A program made the position numbers and the translations under genes. A stretch of DNA of 5,569 bases. Source: Avoscillospira sp045530865. GTDB taxonomy: Bacteria; Bacillota; Clostridia; Oscillospirales; Oscillospiraceae. A model generated the notes under the pieces. That model did not search any database. It worked only from the letters and a program-made list of their open reading frames with translations, and was not told the DNA's origin. Below, in pieces: positions 1 through 5,439 of the stretch (the stretch's first letter is position 1; each line of letters starts with the position of its first letter). The stretch is from the NCBI GenBank assembly GCA_045530865.1, contig JAZSCX010000066.1:1-5569 (forward strand), in the 5' to 3' direction.

Positions 1-140
1 ACCTTGGACCGGTGGGACATCTCCATGACGCACATGCCGCTGCCGCGGTAGTTCAGCATCTCATCCCGGATCTCCTCCAGCACCGCTTCCGGCATCATGG
101 CAGGACCTGCGGAAAAATTGTAAGTTCGATTATAATTCAT
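1..140 (-). CDS. serC: Phosphoserine aminotransferase, N-terminal 46 codons (runs off the left edge)
   Basis: The minus-strand reading begins MNYNRTYNFSAGPAMMPEAV and continues through VMEMSHRSK before leaving the window. The NFSAGPAMMP start, followed about 20 residues later by the VMEMSHR segment, is the N-terminal signature of SerC, the PLP-dependent class V aminotransferase that makes 3-phosphoserine from 3-phosphohydroxypyruvate and glutamate in serine biosynthesis (cytosolic). The PLP-binding lysine lies beyond the window. The ATG (138-140) follows an AAGGAG ribosome site (150-155 on the plus strand) at 9-base spacing, and the gene has its own promoter, so it appears independent of the fumarase-like operon behind it. 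Only the N-terminus is visible, so integrity of the rest is unknown. Confidence 0.93.
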   Translation of the reverse strand, partial: MNYNRTYNFSAGPAMMPEAVLEEIRDEMLNYRGSGMCVMEMSHRSK

Positions 141-196
141 AAAAAAGCACTCCTTTTCTTCCATGGAAATTGATCGCCGGAATCTTATCTGTACTT

Positions 197-225
197 AGCA
201 TATACGAAAACACGCAAACTGTAAA
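197..225 (-). promoter_or_regulatory. Housekeeping-type promoter for serC
   Basis: Read on the minus strand, TTTACA (220-225) is followed by a 17-base spacer and TATGCT (197-202). This is 5 of 6 and 4 of 6 matches to the sigma-A consensus at ideal spacing. Transcription would begin near 190, giving a leader of about 50 bases. No T-box or other long leader structure fits in that length. Predicted from motif only. Confidence 0.65.
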
Positions 226-461
226 TCTTGGCAAATTGTCCATGAGTGGTGGAGCCTTGTGGGTTCCGCCATGTTCTGTTCGGCTATTTCGAATTATTTT
301 CCTTTATTTTCGGTGCTTTTTCGGTGGGTTATTCTTTGAAGCCTAAATGTTTTTTAGGATATCTAAAATTTTATGCGTTTTCTGATTCAAACCGGTCTTT
401 GGTCATTTTCTCCTCTACAAAAAACGGCTCTAAAAATTTGTTGATTATTACCATCAAAAAA
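226..461. other. AT-rich intergenic gap with no supported gene
   Basis: This stretch lies between the serC promoter and the terminator of the fumarase-like operon. It is much more AT-rich than the flanking genes. A plus-strand open frame starting here reads hydrophobic, low-information protein, has no ribosome site, and continues antisense through the beta-subunit gene, so I do not call it. The only structure is a wobble-rich hairpin at 246-272 and two overlapping AT-rich hairpins at 342-358 and 352-368, none with a supporting promoter or T tract. Confidence 0.6.
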
Positions 462-497
462 ATCAGCATCCCGGCAGTGTTTTGCCGGGATGCTGAT
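456..497 (-). terminator. Intrinsic terminator of the fumarase-like operon
   Basis: ATCAGCATCCCGGCA (462-476) pairs perfectly over 15 bp with 483-497 around a 6-base loop. On the minus strand the stem is followed at once by a run of seven T (plus-strand A at 456-462; the last one is shared with the stem). It lies 12 bases beyond the beta-subunit stop codon. The other side of the stem has no T run, so it works in one direction only and insulates serC from this operon. Confidence 0.93.
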
Positions 498-509
498 GAA
501 ATAATTCAA

Positions 510-1064
510 TTATTTACCAGCCAGATAGGCCGCTCTGCCCTGTTCGTAGATATCGTTGCCCTCGGCATCGATGATCACAACCGTGGGGAAATTCTCCACA
601 TGGAGCTTCCGCAGGGCTTCCGCGCCCAGATCTTCATAGGCGATCAGCTCAGCGGACTTGATGCACTGGGCAAGCAATGCGCCTGCGCCGCCGATGGCGC
701 CGAAGTACACAGCCTTGTACTGCTTCATGGCGTCCACCACTTCCTTGGTGCGCTTGCCCTTGCCGATCATGCCGCGGGCGCCCACGGACATCATGGTGGG
801 AGCATAGGCATCCATACGGCCGCTGGTGGTGGGGCCTGCGGAGCCGATGACCTTGCCGGGCTTGGCAGGGGTGGGGCCCACATAATAAATAGTAGCGTCC
901 ATGGGATCAAAGGGCAGTGCTTCGCCCTTTGCCAGAGTTTCGCACATGCGCTTGTGGCCGGCGTCGCGGGAGGTATAAATGGTACCGGTCAGATACACCG
1001 TATCACCGGCATGGAGATCCTTGACCTTTTCCTCGGTCAGAGGCAGGGTAATGTACTTTTCCAT
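510..1064 (-). CDS. Class I fumarase-family hydro-lyase, beta subunit (fumarase / mesaconase / L-tartrate dehydratase type)
   Basis: This 184-residue protein matches the size of free-standing beta subunits of two-subunit class I hydro-lyases, equivalent to the C-terminal half of single-chain FumA. Visible family motifs are TGTIYTSRDAGHKRM (residues 26-40), GSAGPTTSGRMD (74-85) and GKG (101-103). By comparison from memory with the Leishmania class I fumarase, the TTSGR block (79-83) holds the catalytic threonine and a substrate-binding serine and arginine, while R33 and K102 match other substrate contacts. With the alpha subunit it should form a cytosolic, oxygen-sensitive [4Fe-4S] enzyme adding or removing water across a dicarboxylic acid double bond. 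The ATG is 1 base after the alpha stop, with its ribosome site GGAGGT (1073-1078) inside the end of the alpha gene, which suggests translational coupling. Substrate is uncertain; divergence from glutamate mutase genes favours mesaconate/citramalate. Confidence 0.92.
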   Translation of the reverse strand: MEKYITLPLTEEKVKDLHAGDTVYLTGTIYTSRDAGHKRMCETLAKGEALPFDPMDATIYYVGPTPAKPGKVIGSAGPTTSGRMDAYAPTMMSVGARGMIGKGKRTKEVVDAMKQYKAVYFGAIGGAGALLAQCIKSAELIAYEDLGAEALRKLHVENFPTVVIIDAEGNDIYEQGRAAYLAGK

Positions 1065-1065
1065 C

Positions 1066-1908
1066 TTACAGCACCTCCGTCTTGTGGCGGGTCACATGGC
1101 AGTTGATGTTGACGGCCACGGGCATACCGGCGATGTGGGTGGGCATGGTCTCGATGTTCAGACCCAGCGCGGTGGTTCTGCCGCCGAAGCCCTGCGGGCC
1201 GATGCCCAGCGCATTGATCTTTTCCAGCATTTCGGTTTCAAGCTCTGCATAGAAGGGATCGGGATGATGGCTGCCCAGAGGCCGCATCAGAGCCTTCTTT
1301 GCCAGCAGAGCGGACTTATCAAAGGTACCACCGATGCCCACGCCGATGACCATGGGAGGGCAGGCGTTGGGGCCGGCTGCTTCCACGGTCTGCAGAATGA
1401 CGTCCTTCACGCCCTGCAGGCCTGCGGAGGGCTTGAGCATGACCAGATTGCTCATGTTCTCACTGCCGAAGCCTTTGGGAGCCAGGGTCACGGTGACCTT
1501 GTCGCCGGGGACGATCTCGGTGTAGAGCATGGCAGGGGTGTTGTCACCGGTGTTGACCCGCTTCAGGGGGTCTGCCACCACGGACTTGCGCAGGTAGCCG
1601 TTGGTATAGCCTCTGCGGACGCCTTCGTCCACGGCTTCCTTCAGGCCGCCGCCCACAAAGTGGACGTCCTGACCGATTTCCAGAAAGACGCAGGCAACGC
1701 CCGTATCCTGGCAGATGGGAACGGCATCCCGGTCGGCAATGCCGTAATTCTCGATGATCTTATCCAGCACACCCTGGGCAATGGGGCCGTCCTCCGCTGC
1801 TCTGCTGCTTTCGATGGCGCAGCGCACATCCTCGGGCAGGTAGGTATTGGCCTCGATGCACAGGCGTTCGATCACGTCAGTCAGCTGACTGACAGGAAAC
1901 TCGCGCAT
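1066..1908 (-). CDS. Class I fumarase-family hydro-lyase, alpha subunit ([4Fe-4S]; probable mesaconase, possible fumarase)
   Basis: This 280-residue protein has the usual length of alpha subunits in two-subunit class I fumarases and L-tartrate dehydratases. The three cysteines expected to hold the [4Fe-4S] cluster are in place: C66 in ICQDTG, C183 in NACPP and C270 in NINC. The acidic residue D68 beside the first cysteine, the conserved GFGSEN block (146-151), R107 and H258 fall at the spacing I recall for active-site residues of the Leishmania enzyme, so the site looks complete. The start at ATG 1906-1908 follows AGGAGG (1916-1921) by 7 bases. It is first in an operon with the beta gene under a consensus promoter. 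In clostridial glutamate fermentation a protein of this type is mesaconase (2-methylmalate dehydratase). Class I fumarases often accept both fumarate and mesaconate, so the specific name is inferred from the neighbouring mutase genes. Confidence 0.93.
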   Translation of the reverse strand: MREFPVSQLTDVIERLCIEANTYLPEDVRCAIESSRAAEDGPIAQGVLDKIIENYGIADRDAVPICQDTGVACVFLEIGQDVHFVGGGLKEAVDEGVRRGYTNGYLRKSVVADPLKRVNTGDNTPAMLYTEIVPGDKVTVTLAPKGFGSENMSNLVMLKPSAGLQGVKDVILQTVEAAGPNACPPMVIGVGIGGTFDKSALLAKKALMRPLGSHHPDPFYAELETEMLEKINALGIGPQGFGGRTTALGLNIETMPTHIAGMPVAVNINCHVTRHKTEVL

Positions 1909-1943
1909 AAAAAACCCTCCTCATGGTTTCGTTTATATCGGTA

Positions 1944-1972
1944 ATTATATACTTTTTTAGCATCTTTGTCAA
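1944..1972 (-). promoter_or_regulatory. Perfect consensus sigma-A promoter for the fumarase-like operon
   Basis: On the minus strand TTGACA (1967-1972), a 17-base spacer and TATAAT (1944-1949) match the housekeeping consensus at all twelve positions. Predicted start near 1937 leaves a leader of about 30 bases containing the strong AGGAGG ribosome site. This predicts high basal expression unless a repressor acts here. Confidence 0.85.
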
Positions 1973-1981
1973 ATCTTTTTC

Positions 1982-2010
1982 TTGACATATGATATAATAC
2001 ATTATACTAT
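1982..2010 (+). promoter_or_regulatory. Promoter for the glutamate mutase operon
   Basis: A consensus TTGACA at 1982-1987 is followed at 17 bases by TACTAT (2005-2010), or at 15 bases by the better hexamer TATACT (2003-2008). The start would be near 2015-2017, giving a leader of about 40 bases. A perfect TATAAT at 1993-1998 is only 5 bases from this -35 and 21 from the nearest upstream -35-like box, so it is unlikely to be the -10 used. The -35 lies 9 bases from the -35 of the divergent promoter. Confidence 0.7.
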
Positions 2011-2042
2011 ATAGATGTAGATCAATCCCTATAACAACCATA

Positions 2043-2054
2043 CAGAAGGTGATC
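2043..2054 (+). promoter_or_regulatory. Ribosome site of glmS, extended match to the 16S rRNA tail
   Basis: CAGAAGGTGATC matches the full anti-Shine-Dalgarno complement AAGGAGGTGATC at 10 of 12 positions. It supports the GTG at 2057-2059 as the start. The nearby ATG at 2055-2057 is in another frame and is followed immediately by TGA, so it cannot start the gene. Confidence 0.75.
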
Positions 2055-2056
2055 AT

Positions 2057-2479
2057 GTGACACAAAAAGAAAAAAAAGTCCTGATCATCGGCGTCATTGG
2101 CGCTGATGTTCACGCAGTTGGTAATAAGATCCTGTACCATGCCTTTACCGAGGCCGGTTTTGACGTGGTCAACCTGGGCGTTATGGTCTCTCAGGAAGAG
2201 TATATCGCAGCCGCAATCGAAGCCGATGCCGATGCCATCGTGGTTTCCTCCCTGTACGGTCAGGGCGAGCTGGACTGCCGCGGCCTGCGGGAAAAGTGCG
2301 AAGAGGCTGGTCTGCACAACATTCCTCTGGTGGTCGGCGGCAATATCGTCATCGGCAAGCAGAAATTTGAAGAGGTGGAGGAGCGCTTCAAGGCCATGGG
2401 CTTTGACTGTGCCTTCCCTCCCGGCACCACCCCCGAAACCACCATTGCAGCCCTGCGGGAGCTGCTGCACATGGATTGA
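2057..2479 (+). CDS. glmS: Glutamate mutase, cobalamin-binding sigma (S) subunit
   Basis: This 140-residue protein is a stand-alone B12-binding domain, close to the roughly 137 residues of clostridial MutS/GlmS. After a short charged start comes a beta strand (VLIIGVIG) and the base-off/His-on motif DVHAVG, with D17, H19 and G22; H19 should replace dimethylbenzimidazole as the lower cobalt ligand. VVSSLYGQGE (62-71) and VVGGNIVIG (92-100) are the other conserved loops holding the nucleotide tail. With GlmE it forms adenosylcobalamin-dependent glutamate mutase (L-glutamate to (2S,3S)-3-methylaspartate), the first step of the methylaspartate route of glutamate fermentation. It starts with GTG, is first of three genes, and ends 11 bases before glmL. 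Known orthologues are also called mutS or mamA; this is unrelated to mismatch-repair MutS and to the glucosamine synthase GlmS. Confidence 0.96.
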   Translation: MTQKEKKVLIIGVIGADVHAVGNKILYHAFTEAGFDVVNLGVMVSQEEYIAAAIEADADAIVVSSLYGQGELDCRGLREKCEEAGLHNIPLVVGGNIVIGKQKFEEVEERFKAMGFDCAFPPGTTPETTIAALRELLHMD

Positions 2480-2490
2480 GGTGAACTCCT

Positions 2491-3882
2491 GTGACGCCTG
2501 TTCTGCTGATCGACTTCGGTAGTACATATACAAAGCTCACAGCGGTGGATGTGGACGCGCCCAAGCTGCTGGGCACCGCCTCCGCCTATACCACCATCGA
2601 AACCGACATCAACGATGGCCTGCAGAAAGGTCTGCGGCAGCTGGAAGCCATCACCGGCCCCATGGAATATGCCGCCCGCTATGCCTGTTCCTCCGCCGCC
2701 GGAGGGCTGCGGATGATGGCCTGCGGTCTGGTGCCGGAGCTGACCTCCGAGGCCGCGCGCATGGCAAGCCTCGGCGCAGGCGCCAAGATCATCGGTCTGT
2801 ACTCCTATCAGCTGACGGAGGACGATCTGGAGGAAATCCGAGCTGCAAAGCCGGATATTTTCCTGTTGGTGGGCGGCACCGACGGCGGCAACACCTCCAA
2901 TATTCTCCACAATGCCCAGATGCTGGCCTCCATGCAGCCCCAGTTCCCCATCATCGTGGCAGGCAACCGCACCGCCGCCAAGGGCTGTGCCCGGGCGCTG
3001 GAGGGCTGTGAGGTCTATATCTGCGAGAACGTCATGCCGAAGTTCGGCGTGGTGAACATTGAACCCACCCAAAAGAAAATCCGCGAAATTTTCCTCAGTT
3101 GCATCGTGCAGGCCAAGGGTCTGCAGCAGGCCGCCGCCCGGATGAACGGCGAAATGATGCCCACCCCCGCCGCCGTGCTTCGGGCACTGGAGCTGCTCAG
3201 TCAGGGCCATGAAGAAGAGCGGGGCATCGGTGAGCTGATGGCCGTGGACGTGGGCGGTGCCACCACCGACGTCTACTCCATTGCCGACGGCATGCCCGAG
3301 GGCATGAACACCGTCTATAAGGGACTGCCGGAGCCCTTTGCCAAGCGCACCGTGGAAGGCGACATCGGTATGCGCTACAGCATCCGCGGCATCGTGGAGG
3401 ATGCCGGTCTGAAAGCCATCGCCGCCCTGTCCGGTCTGACCGAACAGCGGGTGGAAGAACTGGTGGACGATCTGGCAAGCCACACCGATGTGGTTCCCGA
3501 AAACAACCCCGAGCTGGAAGCGCTGGACCGGGCACTGGCCTCCATGGCTGTGCGGGCCGGTGCAAAACGCCATGCCGGCACCATGGAAGAAACCTATACC
3601 ATGATGGGTCTGACCTATGTGCAGGCGGGCAAAAACCTGACCCGGATCCAGAATATCTTGGTCACAGGCGGCAGCCTGATCCACACCAAAGATACTGAAA
3701 CCATTGCAAATTACGGCTTGTACAGCCCGGAGAATCCCGGTTCCCTTCGCCCGAAACAGGCGAAGATCTGGGTGGACCGGCGCTACATTCTGGCAGCCAT
3801 GGGACTTCTGAGCCGGATCGATCCCCGCGCTGCCCTTCAAATCATGAAAAAGGAGCTTGAAACGAATGGATCTCCAGAATAA
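2491..3882 (+). CDS. glmL: Glutamate mutase accessory protein GlmL/MutL (ASKHA ATPase-like, putative reactivating or chaperone factor)
   Basis: This 463-residue protein is the usual size for clostridial MutL, encoded between the two mutase subunits. It carries an actin/Hsp70-type nucleotide fold: phosphate-1 loop LLIDFGSTYTK (5-15), LLVGGTDGGNTS (125-136), phosphate-2 loop DVGGATTDVYS (253-263) and adenosine-site VTGGSLI (391-397). The family is thought to reactivate or load cobalamin on the mutase by analogy with diol dehydratase reactivases, but this is less firmly shown than the mutase reaction. It starts with GTG, preceded by GAGG (2478-2481) that overlaps the glmS stop codon, with 9 bases spacing, so translation is probably coupled to glmS. 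Its end overlaps glmE by 17 bases. It is unrelated to mismatch-repair MutL. Long open frames on the opposite strand are composition shadows of this GC-rich gene. Confidence 0.95.
   Translation: MTPVLLIDFGSTYTKLTAVDVDAPKLLGTASAYTTIETDINDGLQKGLRQLEAITGPMEYAARYACSSAAGGLRMMACGLVPELTSEAARMASLGAGAKIIGLYSYQLTEDDLEEIRAAKPDIFLLVGGTDGGNTSNILHNAQMLASMQPQFPIIVAGNRTAAKGCARALEGCEVYICENVMPKFGVVNIEPTQKKIREIFLSCIVQAKGLQQAAARMNGEMMPTPAAVLRALELLSQGHEEERGIGELMAVDVGGATTDVYSIADGMPEGMNTVYKGLPEPFAKRTVEGDIGMRYSIRGIVEDAGLKAIAALSGLTEQRVEELVDDLASHTDVVPENNPELEALDRALASMAVRAGAKRHAGTMEETYTMMGLTYVQAGKNLTRIQNILVTGGSLIHTKDTETIANYGLYSPENPGSLRPKQAKIWVDRRYILAAMGLLSRIDPRAALQIMKKELETNGSPE
3850..3855 (+). promoter_or_regulatory. Ribosome site that decides the glmE start
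   Basis: AAGGAG lies inside the end of glmL. It is 10 bases from the ATG at 3866 but only 1 base from the in-frame TTG at 3857, so the ATG is the sensible start. Confidence 0.8.
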
Positions 3883-5317
3883 AAGAATTCCCGATGATGT
3901 GTTCCATGCCCTGCGGCAGGAAGTTTTGACCCAGTGGCCCACCGGCAAGGATGTGGATCTGCAGGAGGCTGTTGACTACCACAAGTCCATGCCCGAAAGC
4001 CGCCTGTTCGGCAAGAAGCTGTTGGACGCCAAGGCAAAAAAGACCACGCTGGTGCAGCCCCGCGCCGGTGTGCCCGTCATCGAAGAGCATATCAAGCTGC
4101 TGCAGTTCCTGCAGGATCAGGGTGAGGCCGATCTGCTGCCCACCACCATTGACAGCTACACCCGCCAGAACCGTTATCAGGAGGCGGAAAACGGCATCAG
4201 CGAGTCCATTCGTCTGGGGCGTGCCATGATGAACGGCTTCCCCGCCGTCAACCACGGCGTTGCCGGCTGCCGCAAGATCGTGGAAAGCGTCAACACCCCC
4301 GTGCAGGTTCGCCACGGCACCCCCGACGCCCGTCTGCTGACCGAGATTTCCTACGCCGGCGGCTTCACCAGCTACGAGGGCGGCGGTATCTCCTATAACC
4401 TGCCCTACTGCAAGAACATCCCCATGGAGCGCACCATCCGTGACTGGCAGTACGTGGACCGTCTCACCGGCCTGTATGAAGAAATGGGGGTTTCCATCAA
4501 CCGGGAACCCTACGGCCCCCTGACCGGCACCCTGGTGCCCCCCTGCATCTCCCACGCCGCAGCCATCATCGAGGCGCTGCTGGCTGCCGAGCAGGGCGTC
4601 AAGAACATCACCGTCGGTTACGGCCAGTGTGGTAATCTGGTACAGGATATCGCTGCCATCCGCACGCTGGAAGAGCTGACCGAGGAATACCTGGCCAAGT
4701 ACGGCTACAGCGATGTGCAGGTCACCACCGTTCTCCATCAGTGGATGGGTGGCTTCCCCGCCGACGAAGCCAAGGCCTTCGGCGTTATCGGCTGCGGCTC
4801 CATGATCGCCGCCCTGTCCAAGGCCACCAAGGTCATCGTCAAGAGTCCCCACGAGGCCGTGGGCATCCCCACCATGGAAGCCAACGCAGAGGGTCTGCGC
4901 TGCACCAAACAGGTGGTCAATATGCTCTCCGACCAGACCTTCTCCGGCTCCGAGCTGGAAGCTGAAAAGGAAATCATCCGTGAAGAGACCCGTGCCATCG
5001 TGGACAAGTGCTTCGAGCTGGGTCACGGCGATATCGCTGTGGGTGTCTGCCGCGGTGTGCAGGCCGGTGTGCTGGACGTTCCCTTTGCTCCCTGCCGCGC
5101 CAACGCCGGCGTCATGCTGCCCTGCCGTGACAACAACGGCGCCGTCCGCATCCTGAAGGTGGGCAACCTGCCCTTCAGCCAGGATCTAAAGGACTTCCAT
5201 GCCGCCAAGATCGCCGAGCGCGCCAAGTTCGAAAACCGCGAGCCCTCCTTCCAGATGGTCATCGACGACGTCTACTCCATCGGCAAGGGTCGTCTGGTGG
5301 GCCGCCCCAGATATTGA
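3866..5317 (+). CDS. glmE: Glutamate mutase, catalytic epsilon (E) subunit
   Basis: From the ATG at 3866 the protein has 483 residues, the same length as Clostridium cochlearium GlmE. Its numbering then falls exactly on residues known from that structure: the arginine claw R66, R100 and R149 that grips the substrate carboxylates, E171, Y177 and Y181 around the substrate, and K326 and E330 near the adenosyl ribose. That agreement supports both an intact active site and this start over the TTG three codons earlier. It forms the TIM-barrel that, with GlmS and adenosylcobalamin, carries out the radical carbon-skeleton rearrangement of L-glutamate to 3-methylaspartate in the cytosol. It overlaps glmL by 17 bases and closes with tandem in-frame stops TGA TAA. 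No terminator with a T tract follows, so the transcript may run on into the repeat behind it. Confidence 0.97.
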   Translation: MDLQNKRIPDDVFHALRQEVLTQWPTGKDVDLQEAVDYHKSMPESRLFGKKLLDAKAKKTTLVQPRAGVPVIEEHIKLLQFLQDQGEADLLPTTIDSYTRQNRYQEAENGISESIRLGRAMMNGFPAVNHGVAGCRKIVESVNTPVQVRHGTPDARLLTEISYAGGFTSYEGGGISYNLPYCKNIPMERTIRDWQYVDRLTGLYEEMGVSINREPYGPLTGTLVPPCISHAAAIIEALLAAEQGVKNITVGYGQCGNLVQDIAAIRTLEELTEEYLAKYGYSDVQVTTVLHQWMGGFPADEAKAFGVIGCGSMIAALSKATKVIVKSPHEAVGIPTMEANAEGLRCTKQVVNMLSDQTFSGSELEAEKEIIREETRAIVDKCFELGHGDIAVGVCRGVQAGVLDVPFAPCRANAGVMLPCRDNNGAVRILKVGNLPFSQDLKDFHAAKIAERAKFENREPSFQMVIDDVYSIGKGRLVGRPRY

Positions 5318-5337
5318 TAATCAAGCATCGAGCGCAC

Positions 5338-5436
5338 AAAGCCTCCTTTGCGTAAGGGGAGGTGGCCCGAAGGGCCGGAGGGGTCGTAGATGTCGGCAGT
5401 GCCTGCACACAACCCCTCAGTCAGCTTCGCTGACAG
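5338..5436. repeat. Palindromic, multi-hairpin intergenic repeat, apparently truncated on the right
   Basis: Twenty bases after glmE comes a chain of hairpins: 5342-5349 with 5355-5362 (two wobbles, loop GCGTA); GGCCC-GAA-GGGCC (5364-5376); GAGGGGTCGT (5378-5387) with ACAACCCCTC (5409-5418), one G-T pair, around a variable centre; and GTCAGC-TTC-GCTGAC (5420-5434). From memory this layout, with AAAGCCTCC at one end and CAGTCAGCTTCGCTGACAG near the other, resembles dispersed non-coding repeats common in Oscillospirales genomes. Such repeats normally finish with a CTCCCC-type arm complementary to the first hairpin. Here that arm is missing after CTGACAG, and IS30-like sequence begins within about 10 bases. 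No protein is encoded. Family name not known to me. Confidence 0.7.
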
Positions 5437-5439
5437 GGC

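Noticed and set aside
246..1106. Plus-strand open frame of 286 codons opposite the fumarase-like beta gene
   Set aside because: No ribosome site, mostly antisense to a well-recognised gene, and its protein is low-information (Gly/Ala/His rich) as expected from a reversed GC-rich frame.
1993..1998. Perfect TATAAT as the -10 of the glm promoter
   Set aside because: It is 5 bases from the TTGACA at 1982 and 21 bases from the upstream TTGTCA, so neither spacing is workable; the boxes at 2003-2010 fit better.
2020..2054. GATCA (2020-2024) pairing with TGATC (2050-2054) as a hairpin hiding the glmS ribosome site
   Set aside because: Only 5 bp with a 25-base loop and no supporting pairs; TGATCA is itself a palindrome, so this is probably chance.
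2260..3948. Minus-strand open frame of 562 codons opposite glmS/glmL/glmE
   Set aside because: The Gly/His/Ala/Gln-rich translation has no motif and lies fully antisense to genes with intact catalytic and nucleotide-binding motifs.
3842..5026. Minus-strand open frame of 394 codons opposite glmE
   Set aside because: Same composition shadow effect; glmE on the other strand carries all known active-site residues.
5364..5434. Hairpins after glmE as an intrinsic terminator
   Set aside because: None of the stems is followed by a T run on the plus strand, so I call them repeat structure instead.
5338..5436. CRISPR array or tRNA-like element behind glmE
   Set aside because: There are no direct repeats with regular spacers and no cloverleaf; the structure is a chain of inverted repeats.
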